DNA from: Sarcocystis neurona
Taxonomy: Eukaryota; Apicomplexa; Conoidasida; Eucoccidiorida; Sarcocystidae
Length of the DNA: 64,000 nt
Assembly: GCA_000727475.1 (NCBI GenBank)
Contig: KL647290.1
Span: 3,731,373-3,795,372, forward strand
Reading direction: 5' to 3'
Below, piece after piece: positions 1-11,639 of the stretch. The translations under genes and the position numbers were made by a program. A model generated the notes under the pieces. The model was not told where the DNA came from, searched no databases, and worked only from the letters and a program-made list of their open reading frames with translations. Numbering within the stretch: the first letter of the stretch is position 1; every line of letters starts with the position of its first letter.

Positions 1-59
1 CACACCATAGATGTACAGACATATACCCCGCCTAATAATACTACTAATACACTAGTGCT

Positions 60-970
60 CCATCGACAAGTACGAATATATATATATATATATCTACACG
101 GAACCACAAAGACGCATCCACAGGCCACGTATGTACATATACGTGTGTGTCTCTGTACATAGCTTTGTAGACACGCGTATGTAGATACGTGTGTATGTAT
201 GCGTTTGTATGTAGCTACCGTATATAGACGTATACCGCACACAGAGGCCAGCACCTACGACGTACGCGGGCATGCATGCGCGTCGTCCCAGTATACACCT
301 AGACGTCTGCACTACGTGTATATGCACATATGTATGGAAGGACATAGATGCACCTGCACATATATGTGTTTCTGCACACGCATACACGTATATAAAAGAA
401 TATATACATATGCACGCCTCTGCACACATATATGTCTGCACACATATGTATGTATAGGGAAGGATCTGTATATATATATGTATACGCCCCGTACATGTGT
501 ATATCTGCACACACATATATGTGTAGGGAAGTATACATATGCACGTACACTACATGCATGTGTATGTACACAGGTGACCTTCTTGTAGTACGTCTCTCCA
601 GATGTGTAGGGACATGCGCGGGTGTGGGCGTGTGTGTCTTACAGGTATGTGTATATTGGCGCATATGGCTGACACAGGAGGTACATTTTTCTCCGAAATG
701 TTGTTCGACATGTGGAAGAGAATGCAGGAAGAATTTTAAGAGTACCAATAGATTCATATATGTAAACATGAATCGCTACACACATACACATACATGTGCA
801 CCTCCGCATATACATACCCAAGTCCGTCTAACTGTTACGGATATATGTATATATATGCATGTGTATATATATATACACATGTATACTCATAGGTGTATAC
901 TTGTTAACTCGACTTATATATATATATATATATGTGTACACATATGCATGCACGTATGTGCATCTGTGTA
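60..970. repeat. Alternating purine-pyrimidine microsatellite region
   Basis: The sequence is dominated by interspersed TA, TG, CA and TACG steps, for example the TA runs near 78-92, 840-875 and 915-932. Long reading frames exist on both strands, but they translate to Tyr/Ile/Cys/Thr/His-rich low-complexity text, which is what such repeats produce. I see no gene here. Alternating purine-pyrimidine DNA of this kind can in principle adopt Z-form or cruciform structures; that is inference. Confidence 0.85.
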
Positions 971-1160
971 TATTCTTTGCGACGACGTATGTGCAAGCAC
1001 AAGTATAGACGTACTGATACATTTGCTCGTCAACTTTGTGCACATAAATTTGCTTCACATTCTCCCAGCAACCGGCATTGTCAGCAAACAGAGTCCTGTC
1101 AGTCCGCCGCTGTCCAGACGCGGCCTTGACGCAGGCAGCACACACCTCTTCACTTCTTCG

Positions 1161-1316
1161 AAAAGACACCGGCGGGGTGTACGTACACCGACTGTCTTTT
1201 CCTCTGTGTCCAGACGTGTACGGACACAGAGAGACACAGAACGCGGCGGGGTGTACGTACACCGCCCGTCCTTTCACCCGTGTCGATGTTCAGACGGGCA
1301 CAGAGAGACATCGAAC
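1161..1316. repeat. Two-copy palindrome-bearing repeat
   Basis: Two related units lie about 74 bases apart. Each has a GGCGGG stretch followed by the perfect 12-base palindrome GTGTACGTACAC (1177-1188 and 1251-1262), then a CCAGACG or CAGACGG segment and a GACACAGAGAGACA-like segment. The same palindrome recurs at 9969-9980 and inside the Sua5 coding exon at 47353-47364. Function is unknown. Confidence 0.7.
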
Positions 1317-1319
1317 GCG

Positions 1320-1864
1320 CACAGCGAAGAAGACACTCACGCAGGGACACACACAGGGACAGAAACGCCTGTAGAGGCACGTACTACACACGTGGACCTG
1401 CACCGCACCATCAACAGTTGCATCTATAGACAGACGCATGTACGTGTATATATATGTATGGATTTTGAGAGCGAGACAGACAGAGAGAGAAATGATAGAC
1501 GGATGAACAACAGACGGCGAAAATGCTACGCACACATGGCCAAGACATAAAAGGAAGTTTTACGCCACCCTCATGCTAAAGATAGACCCCCGACGGACAG
1601 GCCGCCACAGACACCCTCCCTCGCGATAAATATATGTGTATCCATTTAGACTGTATGTACGTAATAGCGCTTGCCGCGAGCTGCACACAGCCACTAGAAC
1701 ACGGCTCTGCAGGTATGTGGAGATAAGTGGATATGTGTGACCAGCTGTTCTTCACAAGCACGTGAATCGAAAGCCCTTGGCTCGAGCACGCCCCACTGCT
1801 GGCCTCCCCTGCTCTCTCCCTAGGCGGTGGACAGAGACTTGTACGCGCAGCAGCTTTCGCTTAC
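1320..1864. other. No recognised gene; likely intron or 3' side of KDEL-receptor-like gene
   Basis: The region is mixed-composition sequence with GACA-rich and short TA-rich stretches. It lies downstream, in minus-strand sense, of the splice donor at 1864/1865, so it may be intron of the KDEL-receptor-like gene. I looked in the minus-strand frames for the expected next receptor segments and did not find them down to position 1, so the rest of that gene is probably beyond the left edge or too diverged to see. Confidence 0.4.
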
Positions 1865-2731
1865 GGCTATCCACTGATTCGGGTGGGTGTGGAAAAAAGA
1901 GTCCAAGTAGCGGAACCAGTGCACGAAGAGGAAACATATCTGAGTTTTGACGCTGAGGCCTCGCAGGCCGCGGTTGGAGCAGATCAAATCCAGCAAGAGC
2001 ACGTAAGACGCGCAGTGCAAGTACTCGCCTATCGCGACCCAGATGGTGACCAGAGGGTGAGACACCTGCTGGACTATAAACAGCGCTGCCACAGACATGA
2101 GCGTCCCCACCCGCAGCCACACATGCAGCAGCATTGTGGAAACGATCTCCGATGCACAAGAGCGACGACGAACTGCAAGAGGAATTCCGACGCAGAAGAG
2201 CGACGGCGGACAACAGGACTGCTGCGTTCCTCCTTCGGCGGCGGCTGCTCTCCGGGACGCCGCCGGCGAGAAGACGGGAAGAAGACGCAGAATGCACAAG
2301 CCCGCCCAACAAACCGCCACGAGCAGCGCGCAGCTGCAGCAGAAGGTGGCGCGAAGAAGCAGGAGGATCAGCAACAGCGGGAGGAACAACAAGAACAAGG
2401 AGAAGGGATTGATGCAGAGGCAGCGGGATGGATGAACGGCCGCTGAAATGGATGAACCCGCAGCGGAATGACGACGAGCAGCAACAGCAAGGCCAACAGC
2501 AGCAGCAGAACCAACAGCGGCAGCAGTATCAGCGAGACCAGGAACGGCAGCAACCGCAGCAGCAGGGTCAGGAGCAGCAGCAGCTACACCTGCAGCACTA
2601 AACCGCAGCGCCTGGTCCTCTTTGGAGTCGCAACAACGGCAGCAGCTCGAGCTGCTAACCCACGTGTGATGCTGACTGCCGCCCAATCCCCTGAAGGCCG
2701 CAGAAGAATCGTCAGGGGCTTCTGGTGTCAC
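1865..2731 (-). CDS. KDEL-receptor-like (ER lumen protein retaining receptor family) protein, partial
   Basis: The minus strand is open without stop from 2731 to the donor at 1865/1864 (GTAAGC). The last part aligns without gaps to residues 8-50 of human KDEL receptors: it has the G, H, R27, G31, S33, K35, Q37, F40 and RYLD (47-50) positions, seen as GLSVKTQ and FRYLDSFF. KDEL receptors recycle escaped ER residents from the Golgi. Val stands where the ligand-binding Arg5 is expected, and the protein continues upstream instead of starting near there, so it may be a diverged paralogue. Candidate starts are the ATGs at 2134 and 2098. The stretch upstream of 2134 is an Ala-rich GCT tract plus a strongly hydrophobic segment and may be coding or not. 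An alternative exon start is an AG at 2066. The exon-intron model is inferred; the remaining transmembrane segments are not visible in the window. Confidence 0.6.
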
Positions 2732-3330
2732 AGCCTGTTCACTGCTTTGCTGTTGCAGTCACCTCAGGTACACAAATTCGGACCAAAGAGGAAGCAACTG
2801 CAGCTGCACACCATCCAGAACGCTGTGCAAATGCTGCCCTCCTCCTCGTCCTCCTTCTCTGGCGTTTCCTCTTTCAACGCTGCCGTTGCAGCCAATGTCG
2901 CACAGACCCTGCTGCTCCCCTTGCTGCAGACGCACGCCCCACTGAACAGCCGTACCCTCTTCTGTAGCTGCTGCAGATGCTCGCCAACGCTGGCGCATGT
3001 CGGCGCCCCTTGCGCGCAGCTGCGACTGATGCAGCCGCGTTTCAAATTCCAGACTTACGCAAATAAGTCACCTGTATATCTGCTCCACGTGCAGGGCAGC
3101 TGCTGCGGCTGCTTGTAGAGGTGCTGGCAGCAGCGCGCCTGAGACACTTCAGAGATCTACTGCGCACGCAAAGCATGCGGCGGCTGATGCGCTGACAACT
3201 GCAGCTGCTGCCGCTATAGTCGTTCGTGCTGCAGCTGCGGTTAAAATGCTTCTACTGCTGACAGTGTCGCTGTTGATCGCACTGCTGTTCGTTGCCGCCT
3301 GCTGACCGCGCCGACATCTGTTAACGTGCA
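2160..3330. repeat. CAG/GCA-rich tract upstream of the KDEL-receptor-like exon
   Basis: Dense (CAG)n/(AGC)n on the plus strand, from about 2330 to 2600, gives way to CTG/TGC-rich sequence up to about 3300. Most frames are open. The minus-strand reading gives Ala-rich protein continuous with the receptor-like exon up to 2731; beyond that I cannot choose a strand or frame. Such tracts in coccidian genes commonly encode homopolymeric amino acid runs. Confidence 0.6.
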
Positions 3331-6300
3331 TCTGCGTAATTAGTCATGCGCTGAGGGCTAGGAGTTCGTTTGTGGAAGTAATGGTGAAGCATAGCGTAGG
3401 GGCAAGCCTTCCGCAGAATGCACACGCTTGCCCGTAAGTCGAGCAAATCCCACGTAGTTGCCAGAATGGAGCGTATGACGGTCAAGCCTGGTTGTTTTGG
3501 AGCTCCACATTATTTCCCGACGAAAATACGCCAGCAATGCTCGCCGGTGAGAGAGTCACGCATCCACTGGCTCCGCGCAGCAGAAGGCAGGCGGATACAT
3601 AGATGAAACCGAAGAACCGCGTACGTTATACATCAGGAATGTGCGTTCGTAGAGAAGCCTGACAACCATACGGAAAACGCTGCATTACATAGAGTGTACC
3701 GACAGAGCGGGGAACGGAGGAAGAAAACCAGCACACACAGGGTTAGCTCACGAATTCTGCAAACGGGGAGATGCCCAAGGTAAGAAGAAGCAGGCTGAGG
3801 CTGTAGCGGCGTCGGCCCCGAAAGAAGGGCAAACCACGCGAACGCTGGTGCACCTTTGCTCCTACTGCACGGCTACTGTGAAACGAAAACGCAGGTCTCG
3901 GATTCCACTTGCGGACACCTAAGCGAAGCGCCAAAGAGCATACCGCACGAGGCAGACGCTACTACTCGTGGTGGCTACGATGAATGATCTCCATTCAAAT
4001 GCATTAGCATTCGTTCTTGATATCTCAGCGCAGTGAAGTACATTTATGTCGGGCGCCAAATAACTGAGCACATGATGACATTCCTCAGAACAGCACGGAA
4101 GCCCCATGAACACTATTATAATGGGAATGCGTTATTCTTCTGTGTGGGGCACCGCTAGAAAAGGGACGTGCGGACGGGTGGTCGGCTTACATGTCAGCGA
4201 CGACTGCAACGGACGAGTACTACAGCATGTTAGAGATGGACAAGAGAAAACCGAAGAGGCAATGCGCGGAAGACGAGGGAAGCGATACTTTTTTAGAAAT
4301 CACGCCCTACACTGTGTGACTGGAAAGCTTCACGTGAACGGAGACGAACCACTGCAGGATGAGAAGGTAACCTGCCGTAATGTCTGGAAACGATGCATTA
4401 CGAGTGAAGTAAAGACGCATCACGAAAAATGCAAATGTGTTGGAAAAACACGGAGAGGGTGGAAGGTGAAATAGTACTTCAACAACGGAAGAGCCAACGA
4501 CGGTGCAAGCACATGGCTCGCACCGACAACCCAAAAAAATTGAAGTCGACACAGGCAATTGGACATACATGCACCAGACGCAGGTTCCTCGCCCGGAGAC
4601 AGAGGGGCACAAGCAGCAAACGATAAAAAACTATAGGGCCGGTGGAATTCTTCGAGGCTAGTTTCGGGGTGGAGATAGGGGAAACCGAAGCGAGAAGTGT
4701 TGCACACACATGCGAAGGACACGGCGCTTTGAGGCCAAGTTTCGTCGTAGAACGTCCCGGGGAAAAAGACTTTCCCTCGTGTCCCACGGTGCAGGACGCT
4801 CTGCAGAGCAATTGCAGGGAAAGGACGCGAAAGTGTGCCGAAGTTTCCTCACAGAACGCAACTCGCAACGAGAAGGAGAAACATGCGCACCAACAGTGAC
4901 GAAGAATGCCATTAAAACGAAGCGAATTATGTATCTGGAGTGTCCGGCCGCTGTGCCTTGCAATCCGGACTGGAATGACGGGAGCTTTATGCATGTAACA
5001 CACGCCGGACTGCTGAGAAGTGGAGGCTTTGTGGGCGCCTTTATCCTCGAGAAATACGATTATTTGAAAGGTGGTGCGGACTCTAAAACAGAGGAGAGGG
5101 AAAAACGGAAGCCGCGAGCCCACACAAACACGGGTATCGATTTTTCCAAGCGGACAGGTTCGAACAAAGAGAAGTTTCTGCAGAACAAGGGAGGAAAATG
5201 ACCTCTATGCTAAGTAATATCTCAAAGCATTTGGCAACAGCAGATGTGCTCTGACAACGTGCCGCTGTGCCTTACGAAAGATTCCAACAAGTTAACCAAG
5301 AGGAGGAGACCCAGGTCAACGCTGAGAAAGTGGAGTGTGTCGCGGACGGAGAAAAGGTGACAATAGTGGCCGGATGTATACACCGGAGATTTGCACGCAA
5401 AGACAGGCAGTGGTATAGGTAAAACTCTGGCTATATCATCGTAAGTTGAAGAACGGGGAATGTGTGCATTCTGTCACTGCCCGCTGCCATCAGAGCACGT
5501 AGTACGTGCTCTGTATTTAACTTGACCCACGGTAACGAAACCGACGAAGACCATTTTTGCAATATGGGGAAAAATGAACACAAATTAGTTCCGGCATACA
5601 AGTCACGACGCGAACAGAATGCCAGACCTCGTTCCTCGGGCTATGGCTTGCAAGTCGCGTCTTTCCTCTGCTGGGAAAGCATGGAACAGGACGGCCAGTG
5701 GCCGTGACCTCTGACGCGTGACGGCAACCGTTAATTTCGTAGGAGGAGGTCGGCACAGAGCAAAAAATATCCCGCGGTAGAGAGGCGTAGATGTACGTTA
5801 TTCCGGAGGAAATGGTAAGGGGGATGAACCTGTGTCCTTTACTCGCAGGAACATTCGAAAGCTTTACGTATGTATACGCAGGAGGTACAAAACTGAATGG
5901 GGTCCTGAAGGATTTTAGAGGCAAGACAGAGAAAGCACCGTCTGTGTGGGACAGTGTTGTCCTCCAGGTGCCTTTGTTTCTTCTCTAACCTGTAAATGTG
6001 TGATGATGTACGCACACAAGAGAGAAGAGTGTTGTCTGCGTGAAGAAGAGCCATGTGCCCATCCGCACAGAGTTTGATTGCCGCCCAACAACAGACCCCA
6101 CAAGTCGTTCCGAAAGCTCACCGCGGCTTCCATGGACATTCAGCTTGTTCCGAAACGCTCGGCTTGCGGTAGCAGGATTACAATCTCCAGAAACATCACG
6201 GCAGCGACTGAAAGCCGTTATCCACCACCAAATTGGGTGTCAGCAGGGGCACACAATTTTGTAGATGCGTAGACAGAAATATCCCGGGAACGATGCAAGT

Positions 6301-6540
6301 GGTTAGCATGAATATATTAGACACGTGGAGCGATGCTGATCGGGGATGTGTCTTACCGCGGAATGTCTGCCGTAGAGCAAAGATTCTACGGATCACGAAG
6401 AAGCATCAAACAGTGATGATGATTATTGTAGTCCCACTGTTCGACGGACGATCCTACTTATCATAACGAAGTGCAACAGAATATAGGTGATGACAATGAT
6501 GACAATGACGATGGTTTGATAATAATAATAATAATAGCAT
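3331..6540. other. No recognised gene
   Basis: Repeat-poor sequence. From about 4200 to 5350 the plus strand is purine-rich (AG-rich), so the minus strand is pyrimidine-rich, resembling the CT-rich leaders seen elsewhere in the window. An ATG-started plus-strand frame of 163 codons (4710-5201) and a minus-strand frame of 214 codons (4479-5123) overlap there; neither resembles a known family, and both could be chance. A small GAT/TAA repeat lies at about 6487-6537. Confidence 0.5.
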
Positions 6541-6550
6541 TAGTGAATAT

Positions 6551-6788
6551 GCACAACACACAGCTACCACGAAGCTACTCTCGATAGTGAGTATATTAGG
6601 GTCACAATCCCTCGTTTTTGTCCACCTTGCCAACGCGGCTGTTCGCACTTATTCACTCCCCTTCTTGGCACAACACACAGCTACCACGGAGCTACTCTCG
6701 TTAGTGAGTATATTAGGGTCACAATCCCTCGTTTTTGTCCACCTTGCCAACGGGGCTGCTCGCACTTAGTCACTCCCCCTGCTTGGCA
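6551..6788. repeat. 117-bp tandem duplication
   Basis: A unit beginning GCACAACACACAGC at 6551 is repeated from 6668 with only a few substitutions. Shared landmarks are GAGTATATTAGGGTCACAA, CCCTCGTTTTTGTCC and CCTTGCCAACG. The high identity suggests a recent event. Each unit keeps a short open frame, but I see no protein signature. Confidence 0.9.
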
Positions 6789-9700
6789 TCGGCATCGGCA
6801 GCTCGACGCAGTGGGCTATTCTGCAGGCCAATTGTGCACGGTAGCACTGTAGGATACTTACGCGTATGTTTGTAATGACGAGGGAGGACCTCTTTGGATA
6901 GAAAAAGGTATCTCACCGATTACGATCCGCACACACCTGTTTCCTGCGAACAGTCACAGGACGTGGTGCCTACCACTATCAGACAACTAGGAGATCGTGC
7001 TAAGCGGAGGAACATTGAAATACTCGTGTGTACAACAGACGGGTAGACGTTTTTTGTCAGGTTTGACGTAGAGGACGTCGCACACGGATGTGTACGTAGA
7101 CGCTCTGTCAAATATCTCCTTGTACAGAACCGGCCTCTATCCTGAGAAAACACATCCCTGTCTTCATACACATATGTACACCTTTCACAAAAGGCGAAAC
7201 CTGGGCGATGTGCCCTGATCAAACTGGGCGGCCAGCCATCCCCCAGTGGGGGAACTTACGTATCTGCACCCTCGGTACAACGTTGATCGGCATGTTTATT
7301 GTTATTGTTGGAAGCAGGATCTGATTTTTATCGAGCGTGTCCAAGGTGATAGGTGTTCAGCCTCGTTACAACATTAATCGGCATTTATATTGCTCGCACG
7401 GCTAGCTGCGCAGCATATTACAACTACTGCTAGGGGGACTTTGAGGAGCACGTGCAAAATAAGATGTGTACAGCCTCACTACCAACAGTGGTCGGCCAAT
7501 TATACTGCTATTATTGCAGGCATTGCAAAATTTAAACAAACCTGTACAAGGTGATAGGTCTGCTATGCAGAACGTGTGTGCTGTCCCTCCAGATGGAACT
7601 GAAACTTCTTAACCGTACACACTATTGCAGATGTTCACAGTGGCGTGTGGTTTCCACGTGTGTAGCGTGAGGAGGTAGCAGCGCGCCACTGCGTGTGTGC
7701 GGAAACCACTGCTTACTTGCTTCTCACACCTGGACGTGTCTTTACAAACAACAGTAAAAATCGTGGGAGTCCAACCATGGAGAAGACCTGGTCCTGCCGA
7801 TGGCGGATGTGGTACGCCTTGATTTCCCCACCTGTCTTGGGCTATATCACGTACGTGTAGGAGACCTGCATGTTAATGGACCTGACAGTTTCGCATATAC
7901 GTATGTATCTATATGAATTGTCCGTACAACAAGTGGCAGCTTTCTGTCACATGTGTGTCAGGATCGACATAGTAGTCCTCTACTTTTGCCCTTGCACACA
8001 CTACCTTTTCTACGAGAAGGCGTCGCCAGCATCCTTGCTGCCTCCCTCAGGAAGTCAGCGTCGGCACTGCGTGCCTTTTCCTGGATACTGTTTATGGTAA
8101 TGCACATCCTGCAGATCTTACGTATATATATATATATATAGATAAATGTAGATATATATATATGCATATAGGTGTATGTATATATGTGAATGTATGCCCG
8201 TGTACACCGGTGAGCTTGAGTATAAATCTTCACGTGCGGCACATATCCATGCGTTTACTTAAGATTTTCGAGTCGCCGGTTCTCCGGGAGATGTGAAGAC
8301 GTGCAAGTGTGCAGTGCCGCTCTGTACGGGCACAACGATAACCCACTTTGTAGTACAGCACACGGGTTTATTGATATCCAGCGGCATTTAAACGTCACGA
8401 ACCACCACATATGTGTAGGCGTGTGCTTCCTCTTCTACCGTAGATGTGCAAGACAACTTCGCGTCTGCACTTGTACATATCAGATTATTCTGGAGACAGC
8501 GAGAAGATGGGAAGGCAGCGACAGGGACTAACGTGATCAAAGCAGAACGAGGTCGCACAGGCAACCTTCGACCTCGCGAAAAGTCTTTCCCTCACCAGCT
8601 GCACGCGCTTTGAACTAGCAGGTCCTGAACTTTCAGTAAGCATTAGACGCCAGGCGACTTCATTGATAATTCTGGTTTAGAGCGGACCTGAACGTTATTG
8701 TACAGAGGCGCACCTGTATCTTTATAGATAGCTGTAAAATCGCAGAGTGGCGTGCACAGTTGACCAGAGCCATTTGGTTCGGCATGTATATGTGTGCATA
8801 TGTAGAATTGCGCTGCTTCTTGTGTATCAAAATGTACATAAATAGATAGGTGGGTACAAATTTGCTGGAGATCCCCCCCGTTTCTACGTAGTGTTAAACA
8901 TAATGGGGTGATGGTTCCCTACATTCAAAGGCACCCAGATCTCTTCGGTGTCTACGCAGGATAGCTTCATTTGGTCATCTGACTGACAGTGGTGGGATAG
9001 TAGACGTGTAGCAACTACTCGCGGGGATATATATGTTTGAACCGTGAAAACACAGAAACCCTGACCGTTGCATCGCAACCTACGCGGCACACCGATCGTC
9101 AATCCCGCAGGTACTTCTGATACCCACAGCAAGAGTTGGTGGTATACATATAACTCGAGCGTGCTGCACTCGGCTGGATGCGGAGATACGTACTTCCGCC
9201 GTAGATTGTTTCATCCGTAGTGTGCGAAAAAGTGTGGGGAACAAAAAAGAGCAAGCCAACTCTTTCTATGTCCTTACTGTTACTCCTTAACGGCAACTTT
9301 GAAGATGGCAATACAAGAAAGCACTCTCTTGAATAATGCGGAACCTGTTATCCGCGTAGGACCTGAAATACACTGGCAGCAAACAATAGTAAGTAATATG
9401 TCACTACTTGCTTGGTTCAGACTTCGCGTTACAAACAGAGGAGTAAAAATTGATAGCGTGGACCAGGTCTCTTCACAGTGGTGTGGTGTTTTCCACAAAG
9501 TGCTTGTACAGTGTCGATGGAAGTGAAGGACGTCGTCCTCGCCGACCAGCGTAACACTCTCTTTGTGGGGTTTACGACTGGATACGCGGTGACAACCAAT
9601 ATATTGGCTTCCTACAGGCACTAGTTTTGTCCAGTGGCATCTGTGGATGTTTGTAGAGAACGAGTACACGGTTTTGCCCTAAGACGCGTATTTGCCACCG

Positions 9701-10750
9701 CAAGGCGACTTCGACCTGCTAACTATGATCGTGAGAGAAGGTCCACGACATATTTTTTGCTCCGTCAGCGCACTTGTGAGCGTCACACAGACAATTAAGG
9801 AGTAGGGAAGTGTATTCCTCCGTCCTGTATATGTATGTAGAAGCCGTATCCACTACTCTTATGTATATAGACGTATATTTAACAAACGTGCACGCCGGGT
9901 ACTGGAACTACGAATATCTGTAGCTTAGTATAGTTGGAGGAGGCATTTCAGTCGATGCTGTTGTGGACGTGTACGTACACAGTCGAAAAGTGACATGTGC
10001 GTGTAGGCCGTGACGAGTCACCTGAAGCACTATGTAACCCGCAACTGGCAGTATAATGTTCAACATTGTCCTGATCACTACACTTCCGTTCTCTAACAGC
10101 TGAACTTCCGAGGCCTGAATCAAGCCTCGAGAGTTTCTGTGACTCGAGTGCGCGGAGCCGAACCCAAACACTTCCAAAGTCGCCTACCACCGTCTACTTG
10201 AGGAGTGTGGCGCTAGGCCCTTCACACAAAGCGGTAGGAGAACTTTTCTGGTTCCTACCAAGCCGCTGCTGCTCGGTGGGTGTGTGGTGGTGAAAACATC
10301 AACACCCCTGGTCACCAGTGAATCGCGAAGTCTGCAGCAGCACCACAAATCCTTCAAGGCATCGCGTCACCCGCGCGACCACCAGTACCAACCCCGACGG
10401 CTTGCTTTATCGCACTCACGGAGACAGTCCCAATGGTGTGCCTGGAACGGGTTGTAGACACCTCCGCTGTGGTACCCAGTAACACCACGAGACAGCCGCG
10501 TAATTACGAACGCGCCTAGGACAGAGACATGCGCTTCTCTGTAATGCAGTGAACGGTTGTGAACCAGCTACGTAGTCAAAGCTGCTGGAAGGAAGCGATA
10601 CATCTGCTATCCCTACACATCCTTCGGTAGTAAGAGATCTCCTTCCTGCAGATACATCACCTGAAATGGGTAGACATGTAGTTCCACCACGGCGCGGCGT
10701 ACTCTGCACGGATTTCCCTTTCAATGTTCCAGAATGTTGCGTAGACACGC
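6789..10750. other. No recognised gene (apart from the repeats listed)
   Basis: Mixed-composition sequence with short chance frames only (up to about 130 codons). A TA microsatellite lies at about 8120-8190, and one GTGTACGTACAC palindrome at 9969-9980. No conserved motif, tRNA-like or rRNA-like segment was noticed. Confidence 0.5.
7262..7566. repeat. Diverged three-copy tandem repeat
   Basis: Three degenerate units of roughly 100 bases share a C(A/C)(C/G)CCTCGGTACAAC-like head, then a (G/A)TCGGC(A/C) motif and a TTTATTG-like or TTATACTG-like AT segment (about 7266, 7355 and 7470). Two of the units end in CAAGGTGATAGGT (about 7341 and 7548). No coding potential is recognised. Confidence 0.55.
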
Positions 10751-10829
10751 AAATTGAGTGTCCGCGTCATTTATCGCCCCACAAGGGTCACGAGAATCGT
10801 GTAGCATAAATATTACAGATAGTCAGGAC

Positions 10830-11473
10830 GCTGGACGCGCCCGCCCAAAGCAACCTGGACACCACCACAGGAACAAGCAGCGTTCCAAGCAGTACCGCAG
10901 TATCCTGAGCAAAATCAGCAGCAAAACAGCAGAAGCGGCAGCAGCAGAAGCGGAGTGGTAGCAGCAGCAACAGCAGTTGGAGGGGTGTAGGCACGTCTTC
11001 GCCGACTGGGTTCTCCTACTGCTGAGCGCAGGGAGGCCAACAGGGGTCTGCAGGCGTCTACTAGGGACTGCGAAGGTGCTATTCCCTTTCGACAGGGCAA
11101 GTCACAATCGCGGTTACCTCCTCCCCGGTGAGCACCACGCAGTGAAAATGTGTATGCATCCGAAGGAAGGGTAGTCGAAAACTGGTTTCTCTTGGGTATT
11201 CGGCGCCTCTCTGCCGACGCCAAGCAACGGGAGCATCAGCGGCCGACAAAAGGAGCCGCTGCAGCAGCTACTTCCGCCGCAGTAACGACACCTGCGCAAC
11301 GGCAGCAGTGGCACGAGCAGCACTTGCCGACGAGCAGCGCGCAGAACAGGAGCAGCGATAGCCGCAGGCTTTCATACGAAAGAGTAACAGAAAAGCCGTC
11401 TCGCATGTGTCTTCGCCAGCTTTTCAACCGACAGTTGGAGGAAAAGCAGCCGACAGTGGAACAGCTGCGATAA
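10830..11473 (+). CDS. Possible CAG-rich coding locus, unrecognised
   Basis: Two GCA/CAG-rich patches (10900-10980 and 11245-11350) flank ordinary sequence. The most protein-like reading is the plus-strand frame ending with TAA at 11473. From about 11210 it gives an Ala/Gln/Arg-rich hydrophilic segment followed by RLSYERVTEKPSRM and a short tail ending EEKQPTVEQLR. There is no in-frame ATG close upstream, so this would be a terminal exon with an acceptor somewhere before 11250. The opposite strand is also open (10915-11223), so the strand is not certain. No family is recognised. Confidence 0.3.
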
Positions 11474-11639
11474 TGGCTCCACCCGCAGCAGTGGCGATGA
11501 CAAGCAGCAACTACCACTAGCAGCATATGCAGCAGGCGCAGGAGCACCGCGGCACAGCAGCGAGAAACGAGAGGCGACAGTCGTACGTAGGGGTTGGCCC
11601 TGCATCGATGAAGGGCCGTTTCTGTGCGAGTTCACATGA

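Noticed and set aside
1251..1270. Resemblance to the SSU rRNA 3' motif (ACACCGCCCGTC)
   Set aside because: Only 12 bases match, they overlap the GTGTACGTACAC palindrome repeat, and no other SSU landmarks lie nearby.
432..1550. 372-codon plus-strand open frame
   Set aside because: It reads through TA/TG/CA microsatellites as Tyr/Ile/Cys/His/Thr low-complexity text; open frames are expected in such repeats.
1820..3118. Plus-strand frames through the CAG tract (for example 2468-3118)
   Set aside because: The same interval carries the minus-strand frame with clear KDEL-receptor similarity; the plus-strand readings are Ser-run shadows.
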